A stretch of 39,454 nucleotides of DNA from CADEFQ01 sp035433705 (GTDB lineage Bacteria > Pseudomonadota > Gammaproteobacteria > Steroidobacterales > Steroidobacteraceae), in contig DAORVK010000026.1 of assembly GCA_035433705.1 (NCBI GenBank), positions 1 through 39,454 of the forward strand, read 5' to 3'. The translations under genes were made by a program, and so were the position numbers. Position 1 is the first letter of the stretch. Each line of letters starts with the position of its first letter. Below are positions 25,835 through 33,650 of the stretch, in pieces. The notes beneath the pieces are model-generated. The model made no database searches and was not told the DNA's origin. It saw only the letters and a list, made by a program, of their open reading frames with translations.

Positions 25835-25859
25835 CTGGCCCACCCCTGGCGGGGGCCGG
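25835..25859 (+). terminator. GC-rich hairpin after the CpcT/CpeT-like gene
   Basis: CTGGCCC (25835-25841) can pair with GGGCCGG (25853-25859), with a CCCC/GGGG inner alternative. It sits 7 bp after the stop of the last gene in the ferredoxin reductase operon. No T-run follows, so it may be a 3'-end stabiliser rather than an intrinsic terminator. Confidence 0.3.
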
Positions 25860-25903
25860 GCAGCACGGTAGTTCCCCTTAAGGTGCGGTTCAGGCATGGT
25901 CAG

Positions 25904-25909
25904 TAGAAT
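25904..25909 (+). promoter_or_regulatory. Candidate -10 element for the cytochrome c gene
   Basis: TAGAAT lies 32 bp before the preferred ATG of the cytochrome c gene. The same hexamer is seen upstream of the ferredoxin reductase operon and the tRNA. No clear -35 element is visible. Confidence 0.3.
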
Positions 25910-25941
25910 CCTCCCCGATTCTGCCTTCTCGAGGAATGCTG

Positions 25942-26367
25942 ATGCTGCGCACGCTGCTGTCCGTCACGACCCTTGCGATCGTCCTTGCATCCCAGGCGCT
26001 CGCCGCGGGCGCAGCCCCGAGCGAGGCGCAGCTGAAGCGCGGCAAGCTCCTGTTCACCCAGTGCCAGGCCTGCCACCAGCTGAAGCCCGGTGCGCCCTCG
26101 ATGCTTGGGCCGAACCTCGCAGGCCTGATGGGCCGCAAGGCGGCTACGGTGTCGGGCTTCAACTATTCGCCCGCGCTGAGGAAGGTGAGCCTCACGTGGG
26201 ATGCCGCGACACTCGACAAGTGGCTGCAGCGTCCCTCTGCGCTCGTGCCGGGCAACACGATGGCGTTCGCGGGCTTGCCGAAGGCGGATGATCGCGCCTC
26301 GCTCATTGCGTGGCTCGCCGCCGAGACGGCTGCGCCGAAGCAGACGTCGGCGATGCAGAAGAAATAG
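25942..26367 (+). CDS. Periplasmic monoheme class I cytochrome c
   Basis: A 141-residue exported electron carrier. Residues 1-23 are a signal peptide (LLSVTTLAIVLASQALAA). Heme attaches at Cys41-Gln-Ala-Cys44-His45 (CQACH), with His45 as proximal ligand and Met107 (PGNTMAF) as the likely distal ligand. The GPNLAGLMGRKAATVSGFNYS block is typical of small class I cytochromes of the c2/c550 type. Two ATGs are possible; 25942 is preferred over 25936 because the GAGG ribosome site is then 7 bp away instead of touching the start. It stands alone. It could accept electrons from the periplasmic molybdoenzyme, but this is only an inference. No recognisable gene lies in the 111 bp after it. Confidence 0.92.
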   Translation: MLRTLLSVTTLAIVLASQALAAGAAPSEAQLKRGKLLFTQCQACHQLKPGAPSMLGPNLAGLMGRKAATVSGFNYSPALRKVSLTWDAATLDKWLQRPSALVPGNTMAFAGLPKADDRASLIAWLAAETAAPKQTSAMQKK

Positions 26368-26478
26368 CGCAGTTCAGGCGAGTCAGCAAGCGCGTGCCTG
26401 GCAGGTGAAAGGCATTGTCGGGCAGCCCGCTGAGTCGCGCGTAGCGCGCGTAATGGGCCTCTCCATCCGGCTGACCCG

Positions 26479-27432
26479 TCAAGTGCCGCCCTTCACGGCG
26501 GCGACGATGGCTTCGCGCAATCGCGCATTGAAGCCCGCAGGATCTTCCATCATCAGGAAGTGCCCTCGGCCTGGCATGATCTGTGCGCGAAAGGTCGGCA
26601 CGATCCGGCGGATCCGTGCGACATCGACCGGCCCGTGCATGTCGGACTCGATGTCGATGATCGGAACGCGGACAGCTTTGAGCGCCGGAGCGTAGTCATA
26701 GTCAAGAAGTGCGCGCAGCGACGCAATCGCGATTCCGGGTGGCGCGAGTGCCATGTCGTCGGCGATGCGGCGCGCGAACGCGGGGTCGGCATCTTTTGTG
26801 AAGAATTCCTTTGCCACGACTTCGCGCGTCGCGCCGATATAATCCGCTTGCAGGCGCGCGATGAGCGCGTCGGCGGCGGCGTGGTCAGCCGCGCTGCGCA
26901 CCACGCCGATGTCGCTGAACGCATCGGCACCAACAATGCCGATCACGCGATCGGGTACGAGCCGCGCCGCCTCGAGCGCCACCCGGCCGCCCATCGAGTG
27001 GCCGACCAGCACGACCTTGCCCTCCGGCAGCGCGGCAAGGACCGCAGCGACATCGGCGCCGAAGGCCTCGATCGTCCAGTTTTTGCGATTGCGACCCGAG
27101 GCGCCGTGGCCGGCGAGATTCACGGCGACGACCGCATACGACGCCTTGAGGTCATCGATCTGCGCGCGCCAGTAGTTCGCGTCGCAGGACCAGCCATGGA
27201 TCAGCACCACGAGTGGCTCGCCGTGCCCGAAGACGCGATAGTCAATGTGCACGCCGTCAGGCGCGAGCGCGATGCGCGGCGCGCCTTGCGCAGAGCGGTC
27301 CGTGGATTGCGCTGCCTTTGGAGGCGTCGCAGAGGGTGCTGGTGCCTCGGTGTGGCGGCTGCAGGCGCCGACAGCAAGCAGGGCCGCGCAGGCGATGGTG
27401 TGGCGCAGCGCGTGCCGAGGGTGGCCGCTCAC
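26479..27432 (-). CDS. Lipoprotein alpha/beta hydrolase
   Basis: A 317-residue hydrolase with a lipoprotein signal (ACAALLAVGAC, Cys24) and a Pro/Ala/Ser-rich linker. The alpha/beta fold follows: VVLIHGWSCDANYW for the oxyanion loop, VLVGHSMGGRVALEAA with nucleophile Ser146, IIDIESDMHGPVD with the likely acid, and MPGRGHFLMMEDP with His291. The expected activity is ester or amide hydrolysis at the inner face of the outer membrane or outer face of the inner membrane; the substrate is unknown. The start is GTG at 27430-27432, overlapping the stop of the flavoprotein gene upstream (GTGA), so the two are translationally coupled. Confidence 0.88.
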   Translation of the reverse strand: MSGHPRHALRHTIACAALLAVGACSRHTEAPAPSATPPKAAQSTDRSAQGAPRIALAPDGVHIDYRVFGHGEPLVVLIHGWSCDANYWRAQIDDLKASYAVVAVNLAGHGASGRNRKNWTIEAFGADVAAVLAALPEGKVVLVGHSMGGRVALEAARLVPDRVIGIVGADAFSDIGVVRSAADHAAADALIARLQADYIGATREVVAKEFFTKDADPAFARRIADDMALAPPGIAIASLRALLDYDYAPALKAVRVPIIDIESDMHGPVDVARIRRIVPTFRAQIMPGRGHFLMMEDPAGFNARLREAIVAAVKGGT

Positions 27433-28865
27433 GGGGCCTCCCTGAGCACCTTGCCGGGGTTCATGATGCCGTTCGGATCGAACGCGCGCTTGATCGCGCG
27501 CATCAGTTCAATCTCGACGGGCGGCGCGTAGCGCGTGAGCTCGTCGACCTTCAGGCGCCCGATGCCGTGCTCGGCGCTCACGCTCCCGCCGAAGGACGCA
27601 ACGAGATCGTGCACGACGCGCTGCACTTCGTCGGCGCGCGCCACGAAGCGCAACGGATCGGTGCCGGCACGGGCGTTCACGTTGAAATGCAGGTTGCCGT
27701 CGCCGAGGTGGCCGTAGGCGACCAGCACGGCGTCCGGCAGATGGGCTGCGATCCACGTGGAGGCCTCTGTGACGAATTGCGCCAGCTTGCCGATCGGCAG
27801 CGCGACATCATGCTTCAGGCTCGCGCCTTCGATGCGCTGTGCCTCCGGAATCGACTCGCGCAGGCGCCAGAACGCGGCACGCTGGCGCTCGTTCTGCGCA
27901 AGCGCGGCATCGTCGAGCAGGCCGCCGTCCATAGCATCGCGCAGCGCGCTCTCGAGCATCGCATCGAGTGTGTCTGCCGCGCGTGAGGAGCTGAGCTCGC
28001 ACAGCACGTACCACGGAAATTCGCCGGCGAGCGGCTCCGCAATACCCGGAATGTGCCGCGTGGTGAGTTCCACAGCGACATGCGGGATCAGTTCGAAGGA
28101 GCTTACCCGGTCGCCACTCGCCTCGCGCAGCAGGTTCAGAAGATCAACGGCCGCGGTGATGCCGCGCACGGCGACGAAGGCCGTGGCAACCGCGCGCGGC
28201 CGTGGCAGGAGCTTCAGGCTCGCTGCCGTGATGACGCCGAGCGTGCCCTCGGCGCCGACGAACAGCGACTTCAGATCGTAGCCGGTGTTGTCCTTGCGCA
28301 ATTCGGAGAGCGTGGACAGCACCCGACCGTCCGCCAGCACCACTTCGAGACCGAGCACGAGGTCGCGTGTCATGCCGTAGCGCAGGACGTTGAGGCCGCC
28401 GGCATTGGTCGAGAGGTTGCCGCCGATCTGGCAGCTGCCTTCGGAGCCGAGACTCAGCGGAAAGAAGCGGTCGACGGCCTCGGCCTCGCGCTGCAGATTC
28501 GTGAGGATGCAGCCTGCTTCGGCGATCAGCGAATAGTTGGCGGGATCGATCCGGCGCACACGCGCCAGGCGTGCGAGCGACAATACGACCTGCCGGCCCG
28601 ATTCATCGGGGGTGGCGCCGCCGCAGTAGCCCGTGTTCCCTCCCTGTGGCACGACACCGATGTGTGTGCCGTTGCAGAAGACGAGCAGCTGCGAGATCTC
28701 CTCGACCGACCCGGGGCGCAGCACGGCGAGCGCCGCGCCTTCGTAAAGTTTGCGGTGATCGGTGAGATGCGGCGCCATCGCCTCGCGCTCCGTGAGCACG
28801 GCGTCCGCGCCGAGGATGCGGCGGAACCCGGCGAGCGCGACCTTGGGTGTGACTTCGGCCGTCAT
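27429..28865 (-). CDS. FAD-linked oxidase, GlcD / D-2-hydroxyglutarate dehydrogenase type
   Basis: A 478-residue flavoprotein of the vanillyl-alcohol oxidase/PCMH family. The FAD-binding half shows AVLRPGSVEEISQLLVFCN, VVPQGGNTGYCGGATPD, SEGSCQIGGNLSTNAGGLNVLRYG and LFVGAEGTLGVITAASLKL. The C-terminal cap has VAYGHLGDGNLHFNV, with metal-binding His residues, and SAEHGIGRLKVDEL. This is typical of enzymes oxidising D-2-hydroxy acids (D-lactate, D-2-hydroxyglutarate, glycolate). The exact substrate is not resolved. ATG 28865 is chosen because the family N-terminus begins there. The downstream hydrolase gene overlaps its stop codon; the desaturase gene ends 19 bp upstream, so all may share a transcript. 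Confidence 0.9.
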   Translation of the reverse strand: MTAEVTPKVALAGFRRILGADAVLTEREAMAPHLTDHRKLYEGAALAVLRPGSVEEISQLLVFCNGTHIGVVPQGGNTGYCGGATPDESGRQVVLSLARLARVRRIDPANYSLIAEAGCILTNLQREAEAVDRFFPLSLGSEGSCQIGGNLSTNAGGLNVLRYGMTRDLVLGLEVVLADGRVLSTLSELRKDNTGYDLKSLFVGAEGTLGVITAASLKLLPRPRAVATAFVAVRGITAAVDLLNLLREASGDRVSSFELIPHVAVELTTRHIPGIAEPLAGEFPWYVLCELSSSRAADTLDAMLESALRDAMDGGLLDDAALAQNERQRAAFWRLRESIPEAQRIEGASLKHDVALPIGKLAQFVTEASTWIAAHLPDAVLVAYGHLGDGNLHFNVNARAGTDPLRFVARADEVQRVVHDLVASFGGSVSAEHGIGRLKVDELTRYAPPVEIELMRAIKRAFDPNGIMNPGKVLREAP

Positions 28866-28884
28866 GGGACGCCGCGCCGCCTTC

Positions 28885-29871
28885 TCAGCGGGGGCCGTGG
28901 ATGCGGCGCGGCGACCGGTCGCGCGCGGCAACGGGTACGGGCTTCAGGTCCCAGATGATGCCGAGCCAGGACAGCAGTTTCAGCAGGTAAAAAGTGATGT
29001 CGACTTCCCACCAGTAGAAACCCTGTCGCACCGCGCTCGGGTAGTGATGGTGGTTGTTGTGCCAGCCTTCGCCAAGCGTGACCAGCGCGAGCATCCAGTT
29101 GTTGCGGCTCGAATCGCCGGTCCGATAGCGCTGGCGGCCGAAGACGTGCGACAGTGAATTGATCGTGTAGGTGCCGTGATAGCAGGCGACGGTCGAGATG
29201 AAGAATCCCCAGACGAGCATCTGCCAGCCGTTCGTTTCGAGGTGGGGCGCGACGTTCTCGAGCAGCACTCCGAGGCCGAACATGCCCAGCGCGAGCAGCA
29301 CAGGCACGAGAATATCGAAGCGGTCGAGCCAGCGCAGTTCCGGAAACTGCAGCAGGTCGCGGACACGCTTCAGGTCCGGCACGAAGCCGCGCTTCGAGAG
29401 GAACCAGCCCATGTGGGAACGCAGGAAGCCGTGCTGGATCGGAGAGTGCGCGTCCTCCTTGCGATCCGACCACGCATGGTGGTGGCGATGGTGGGCCGCC
29501 CACCAGAGCGGGCCACGCTGCACGGCCGCGGCCCCGAGCACACCGAAAACGAACTGACCGGCGCGCGAGGTCTTGAACGAACGATGCGAGAAGTAGCGGT
29601 GGTAGAAGCCGGTGATCGCGAACATGCGCACGAGGTAGGCGATCACGGCAACGAGGATCGCGATCGGGCTCATGCCAACAACGAATGCGAAGAGGCACGC
29701 GAAATGCATGCCGACGAACGGCAGGATGCGTGCGAGATCGATGCGCTCGTCACTGGCGTTGCCGCCCCGTGCAGCGGTTGCCTCGCCCGAATCGATCCAG
29801 CGCAGCAGCGAGTGCGCCGCGTCGCGCGGCCTACTCGCGCCGTTTGCAGCGCGCGTGGCGGAATCGGTCAT
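28885..29871 (-). CDS. Membrane acyl-CoA/acyl-lipid delta-9 desaturase
   Basis: A 328-residue di-iron membrane desaturase. The three histidine boxes are intact: HRYFSH, HRHHH (in AAHHRHHHAWSDR) and HNNHHH (in GEGWHNNHHHYPSAVRQG). Hydrophobic helices lie at about 50-90 and 180-230. The enzyme inserts a cis double bond into saturated acyl chains and adjusts membrane fluidity; it needs an electron donor such as ferredoxin or rubredoxin with a reductase, and a ferredoxin-NADP reductase gene is 6 kb away. ATG 29871 follows the htpX stop by 4 bp. The 50-residue N-terminal extension before the first helix has no clear function. Confidence 0.92.
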   Translation of the reverse strand: MTDSATRAANGASRPRDAAHSLLRWIDSGEATAARGGNASDERIDLARILPFVGMHFACLFAFVVGMSPIAILVAVIAYLVRMFAITGFYHRYFSHRSFKTSRAGQFVFGVLGAAAVQRGPLWWAAHHRHHHAWSDRKEDAHSPIQHGFLRSHMGWFLSKRGFVPDLKRVRDLLQFPELRWLDRFDILVPVLLALGMFGLGVLLENVAPHLETNGWQMLVWGFFISTVACYHGTYTINSLSHVFGRQRYRTGDSSRNNWMLALVTLGEGWHNNHHHYPSAVRQGFYWWEVDITFYLLKLLSWLGIIWDLKPVPVAARDRSPRRIHGPR

Positions 29872-29875
29872 CGCC

Positions 29876-30742
29876 TCAGAGGCGCGCGTTGCGCAGAGCC
29901 GCGATCCGCTCATCGAGGGGCGGGTGGCTCATGAACAGGCGCTTCAGGCCCGCGCCGGGGCCGCCTGCGATGCCGAAGGCAGCCATTTGTGAAGGCAGTG
30001 GCTGCGGATGCGCGGCCTTCAGGCGCTCGAGCGCGCCGATCATGTTGGCGGTGCCCGCGAGGTGCGCGCCACCGGCATCGGCACGGAATTCGCGCTGTCG
30101 CGAGAACCACATGACGATCATGCTTGCGAGGATGCCGAGCACCAGCTGCGCGACCATGACAGTGGCGAAGTAGGCCATGCCACGGCCGTCTTCGCGCCGA
30201 TCGACGAGCCCGCCGATCACGCGCGAGAGGAAGATGACGAACGTGTTCACCACTCCCTGAATGAGGGTGAGCGTGACCATGTCGCCGTTGGCGACATGGC
30301 TCACTTCGTGCGCGAGCACCGCTTCGGCTTCCTTCTGGTTCATCGAGCGCAGCAGCCCCGAGCTTACTGCCACGAGCGCGGCGTCGCGCCGCGCGCCGGT
30401 CGCGAAGGCATTCGGCTGCGGCGAATCGAAGATCCCGACTTCCGGCATGCCGATACCGGCCTGCTCGGCTTGCGCACGCACCGTGTTCACGAGCCACTGT
30501 TCGGTCGGGTTCGCAGGCTGGGTAATGACACGCACGCCCATCGAGCGCTTGGCCATCCACTTCGAGATGGCGAGTGAAATGAGCGCGCCGCCGAAACCGA
30601 AGAGGGCGGCGAAGACGAGCAGGCCGCCGAGGTCGCCGCCGCGCGCCGCCATGTACTGGTCGATGCCAAGCAGCCGCGCGACGATCGACAGCACAAGCAC
30701 GACTGCAAGGTTTGTGACCAGGAAAAGGAAAATTCGCTTCAT
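29876..30742 (-). CDS. htpX: Membrane metalloprotease HtpX
   Basis: A 288-residue M48-family zinc protease of the inner membrane. The first two helices are at the N-terminus (IFLFLVTNLAVVLVLSIVARLLG and LLVFAALFGFGGALISLAIS). The zinc site HEVSH is in AVLAHEVSHVANGDMV, and the third ligand Glu is in REFRADAGGAHLAG. Two further helices follow the active site. It removes misfolded membrane proteins together with FtsH and is often induced by envelope stress. The desaturase gene follows within 4 bp, which suggests a common transcript linked to membrane quality. Confidence 0.95.
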   Translation of the reverse strand: MKRIFLFLVTNLAVVLVLSIVARLLGIDQYMAARGGDLGGLLVFAALFGFGGALISLAISKWMAKRSMGVRVITQPANPTEQWLVNTVRAQAEQAGIGMPEVGIFDSPQPNAFATGARRDAALVAVSSGLLRSMNQKEAEAVLAHEVSHVANGDMVTLTLIQGVVNTFVIFLSRVIGGLVDRREDGRGMAYFATVMVAQLVLGILASMIVMWFSRQREFRADAGGAHLAGTANMIGALERLKAAHPQPLPSQMAAFGIAGGPGAGLKRLFMSHPPLDERIAALRNARL

Positions 30743-30839
30743 GTCGCGCCTTCAGGCCGGGGGTGGAGAGGGGAGAATCGGGGCAGGGAACCGGCTTTCA
30801 AGCCCCGCGTCGGCTTGACCGCAGTGCTCCAGGCGGGGG

Positions 30840-31169
30840 TCAGCGGTCCTCGTCGTCTTCCTCGTCATCATCGTCCTCGTCATCGTCCCAATCGTCATCA
30901 TCTTCGTCGTCGTCCCCGTCGTCTTCCTCGTCATCGTCATCGTCGTCGTCGTCGTCATCATCGTTGCGGTCGGCCCAGCCCTCCGGCTCGTTCCTCTTCT
31001 CGAGATCCATCTCGTGCCAGGTTTCGAGATCGATTTCCTCGATCTCGCCGTCGAGATACTCGATCTCGACCAGCTCGGAGTCTTCATCGACCGTGAGCAC
31101 GCGAAAGGTTTCCTCTTCCTCGACGTTCTCGTACCACTGGCCGGGGGCGGGCTCATAGTCTCTGCTCAT
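30840..31169 (-). CDS. DUF6763-like small protein with poly-aspartate tail
   Basis: A 109-residue, extremely acidic protein. Residues 1-66 resemble a gammaproteobacterial family I associate with DUF6763: YEPAPGQWYENV, FRVLTVDEDSELVEIEYLDG, EEIDLETWHEMDLE, EPEGWAD. This looks like a small beta-rich fold. Residues 70-109 are a tail with 37 Asp or Glu among 40 residues, beginning with eleven Asp in a row and interrupted only by Gly, Trp and a final Arg. The DNA below the tail is a GAC/GAT-type triplet tract (about 30843-30963). The family core usually ends soon after EDW/EGW, so the tail looks like an added expansion. Function is unknown. It diverges from proB (64-bp gap). Confidence 0.8.
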   Translation of the reverse strand: MSRDYEPAPGQWYENVEEEETFRVLTVDEDSELVEIEYLDGEIEEIDLETWHEMDLEKRNEPEGWADRNDDDDDDDDDDDEEDDGDDDEDDDDWDDDEDDDDEEDDEDR

Positions 31170-31217
31170 GTGACTAGTATGCGGTCCCTCCGGAGCCGAG
31201 GCAACGCGGTCATACCG

Positions 31218-31223
31218 TATACT
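31218..31223 (+). promoter_or_regulatory. Candidate -10 element directly in front of proB
   Basis: TATACT differs from the -10 consensus at one position and ends 10 bp before the proB ATG. A transcript starting 6-8 bp after it would have almost no leader, and no Shine-Dalgarno sequence is seen between. A -35 match is not evident. Confidence 0.35.
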
Positions 31224-31233
31224 CGGCCAGTTT

Positions 31234-32382
31234 ATGTATACCAGACGAACGGCCTCGCCCATCACCAAAGCCCGGCGCATCGTCGTCAAGGTGGGGTCGG
31301 CACTGCTGGTCGACGGCGCTACCGGTCGCCTGAACCGCGCCTGGCTCGAAACGCTCACCGAGGACCTCGTGTGGCTGCGCAAACGCGGTCAGGAGGTCAT
31401 TCTCGTCTCCTCCGGCGCGATCGCGCTCGGCCGTCGCCATCTCGGCCTGGCTCCCGGCGCGCTGCGGCTCGAGGAGAGCCAGGCCGCCGCCGCTGTAGGG
31501 CAGATCCGCCTGGCGCACGCCTACAAGGAATTATTCGAAGCGCACGGCGTCACCGTGGCCCAGGTGCTGCTCACGCTCGAAGACAGCGAGCGCCGACGGC
31601 GCTACCTGAACGCGCGGGCGACGCTGCACGGCCTGCTCAGCCTCGGCGCGCTGCCCGTGATCAATGAGAACGACACGGTGGCGACCGCGGAAATCCGCTA
31701 TGGCGACAACGACCGTCTCGCAGCGCGAGTCGCGCAGATGGCCTCTGCCGATTGCGTTCTGCTGCTGTCAGACGTCGACGGGCTTTATACGGCCGACCCC
31801 AGCCGGAACGAAGACGCGACGTTCATCGAGCGCGTGCAGCGTGTGACGCCCGAGATCGAGGCGATGGCCGGTGCCGCGGTGTCGGACGTCGGATCGGGAG
31901 GCATGGCGACGAAGATTGCGGCCGCGAAGATCGCGCTCTCGGCGGGTGCACATCTCTGCATCGCCGCCGGTGCGCACAAGCACCCGGTGCGCCGGATCGA
32001 AGACGGCGCCCGCTGCACCTGGTTTGTGCCACAGGGCAACCCCGTGACTGCGCGCAAACAATGGATCGCGGGTACGCTGAAGCCGGGCGGCGCACTGGTG
32101 GTCGACGAGGGCGCATGGCGCGCGCTGCATACCGGCAAGAGTCTGCTGCCCGCGGGCGTGATCCGCGCACAGGGCCGCTTCGATCGCGGTGACACCGTGA
32201 GCGTGCTCGCACCGGACGGCCGCGAGTTCGCGCGCGGCATTGCAGCCTACTCGGATGGCGATGTCGCCCGCATCATGGGCAGGAAAACCCGCGAGATCGC
32301 CGCATTGCTCGGCTTTCGTGGCCGCGACGAAATGATTCACCGCGACGATCTGGTGATGCTGGGCAGCGAGGCGGGCGAGTGA
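31234..32382 (+). CDS. proB: Glutamate 5-kinase
   Basis: A 382-residue enzyme for the first step of proline synthesis, phosphorylating the gamma-carboxyl of glutamate with ATP. The amino-acid kinase domain (1-270) shows RRIVVKVGSALL, VILVSSGAIALG, PVINENDTV, RYGDNDRLAARVA, LLLSDVDGLYTADP and GSGGMATKIAAAKIA. The C-terminal PUA domain (about 290-375) has LVVDEGAWRALHTGKSLLPAGV. In E. coli proline inhibits this enzyme through the kinase domain; this cannot be judged here. The ATG at 31234 has no visible ribosome site. The stop overlaps the GTG start of proA, so the two products are made together; ProB and ProA are thought to channel the labile gamma-glutamyl phosphate. Confidence 0.96.
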   Translation: MYTRRTASPITKARRIVVKVGSALLVDGATGRLNRAWLETLTEDLVWLRKRGQEVILVSSGAIALGRRHLGLAPGALRLEESQAAAAVGQIRLAHAYKELFEAHGVTVAQVLLTLEDSERRRRYLNARATLHGLLSLGALPVINENDTVATAEIRYGDNDRLAARVAQMASADCVLLLSDVDGLYTADPSRNEDATFIERVQRVTPEIEAMAGAAVSDVGSGGMATKIAAAKIALSAGAHLCIAAGAHKHPVRRIEDGARCTWFVPQGNPVTARKQWIAGTLKPGGALVVDEGAWRALHTGKSLLPAGVIRAQGRFDRGDTVSVLAPDGREFARGIAAYSDGDVARIMGRKTREIAALLGFRGRDEMIHRDDLVMLGSEAGE

Positions 32383-33650
32383 CGGACGCCGCGCCCGACA
32401 TTGCCGCGCTGATGACGCAGCTCGGCCGCGCGGCGCGTGCCGCCCGGCCGGCGCTCGCGGCGGCGAGCACCGCGCAGAAGAACGCCGCGCTCTCGGCCGC
32501 GTCGCGCTCGATGCGTACGCAATCCGCTGCGATACTCGCGGCGAACGACGAGGACATGGCACGGGCCCGTGCGCGGGGCCTCTCGGCCGCGTTGCTCGAT
32601 CGCCTACGGCTCGATGCAGCGCGCATCGAGGCAATGGCGCGCGGGCTCGACGAAATCGCCGCGCTACCCGATCCGGTAGGCGAAGTTGCGGCTGAGTGGC
32701 AGCGGCCGAATGGCCTCCTGATCCAGCGCGTGCGTGTGCCGCTGGGTGTCATCGGCATCATCTACGAGAGTCGGCCGAACGTCACGGCAGACGCCGGTGC
32801 GCTCTGCCTGAAGTCCGGTAATCCCGTGATCCTGCGCGGCGGTTCGGAGAGCGTTGCGTCGAGTCGCGCCATTCATGCGGCGCTCGTCGCGGGGCTCGCG
32901 GCTGCGGGGCTGCCGCGCGAGGCAATTCAGCTTGTACCCACCACCGACCGTGAAGCGGTCGGCTATATGCTCGCCTCGATGCGCGGGCTGCTTGACGTGC
33001 TGGTGCCGCGTGGCGGCAAGGCGCTCGTCGCGCGCGTGCAGGCTGAAGCGCGCGTGCCGGTCATCGGGCATCTGGAAGGTGTCTGCCATGTGTACGTCGA
33101 CCGCGATGCCGACGCCGACATGGCGCGCCGTATCGTGCACAACGCAAAGCTGCGCCGCACGGGGGTGTGCGGGGCCGCTGAGACGCTGCTGGTCGATCGT
33201 GCAGGCGCCGTGCTGCTGGGCCCGATCGTGCGCGACCTGCTCGAAGCGGGCTGCGAGGTGCGCGGTGATGCTGCGACGCAGGCGATTGATGCGCGTGTCC
33301 GCCCGGCGGTGGAGGAGGACTGGTACACCGAGTATCTCGATGCGGTGATTGCCGTGCGCATGGTCGATGGTGTCGATGGCGCGATCGCGCACATCGCGCA
33401 ATATGGCTCAGCGCATACCGAGGCCATCGTTACCGCAAATGTGCGCACTGCCGAGCGATTCCTCGCGCAGGTGGACAGCGCGATCGTGCTTCACAACGCA
33501 TCGACACAGTTCGCGGACGGTGGTGAATTCGGGATGGGCGCCGAAATCGGCATCTCGACCGACCGGTTCCATGCCCGGGGTCCGGTTGGCGTGGAGCAGC
33601 TGACGAGCTACAAGTACGTGGTACGCGGCGCGGGTCAGACGCGCGCCTGA
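32379..33650 (+). CDS. proA: Gamma-glutamyl phosphate reductase
   Basis: A 423-residue NADPH-dependent reductase of the aldehyde dehydrogenase superfamily, second step of proline synthesis. Landmarks: RVPLGVIGIIYESRPNVTADAGALCLKSGN, ILRGGSE, VPRGGKALVARV, GVCHVYVDRDADAD, and RRTGVCGAAETLLVD, which holds the catalytic Cys, plus GAEIGISTDRFHARGPVGVEQLTSYKYVVRG near the end. The start is GTG, overlapping the proB stop (GTGA). The 3' end overlaps the end of the convergent moaE/moeB fusion gene by 16 bp, so no terminator fits between. Confidence 0.96.
   Translation: MTDAAPDIAALMTQLGRAARAARPALAAASTAQKNAALSAASRSMRTQSAAILAANDEDMARARARGLSAALLDRLRLDAARIEAMARGLDEIAALPDPVGEVAAEWQRPNGLLIQRVRVPLGVIGIIYESRPNVTADAGALCLKSGNPVILRGGSESVASSRAIHAALVAGLAAAGLPREAIQLVPTTDREAVGYMLASMRGLLDVLVPRGGKALVARVQAEARVPVIGHLEGVCHVYVDRDADADMARRIVHNAKLRRTGVCGAAETLLVDRAGAVLLGPIVRDLLEAGCEVRGDAATQAIDARVRPAVEEDWYTEYLDAVIAVRMVDGVDGAIAHIAQYGSAHTEAIVTANVRTAERFLAQVDSAIVLHNASTQFADGGEFGMGAEIGISTDRFHARGPVGVEQLTSYKYVVRGAGQTRA

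Noticed and set aside
26433..26451. CGCGC-GTA-GCGCG palindrome as terminator between cytochrome c and the hydrolase gene
   Set aside because: Short alternating CG palindromes are expected by chance at this GC content, and no T-run follows.
30843..30963. Triplet tract as a non-coding simple repeat
   Set aside because: It continues the frame of a small protein with a conserved N-terminal domain and a stop codon directly after, so it is coding.
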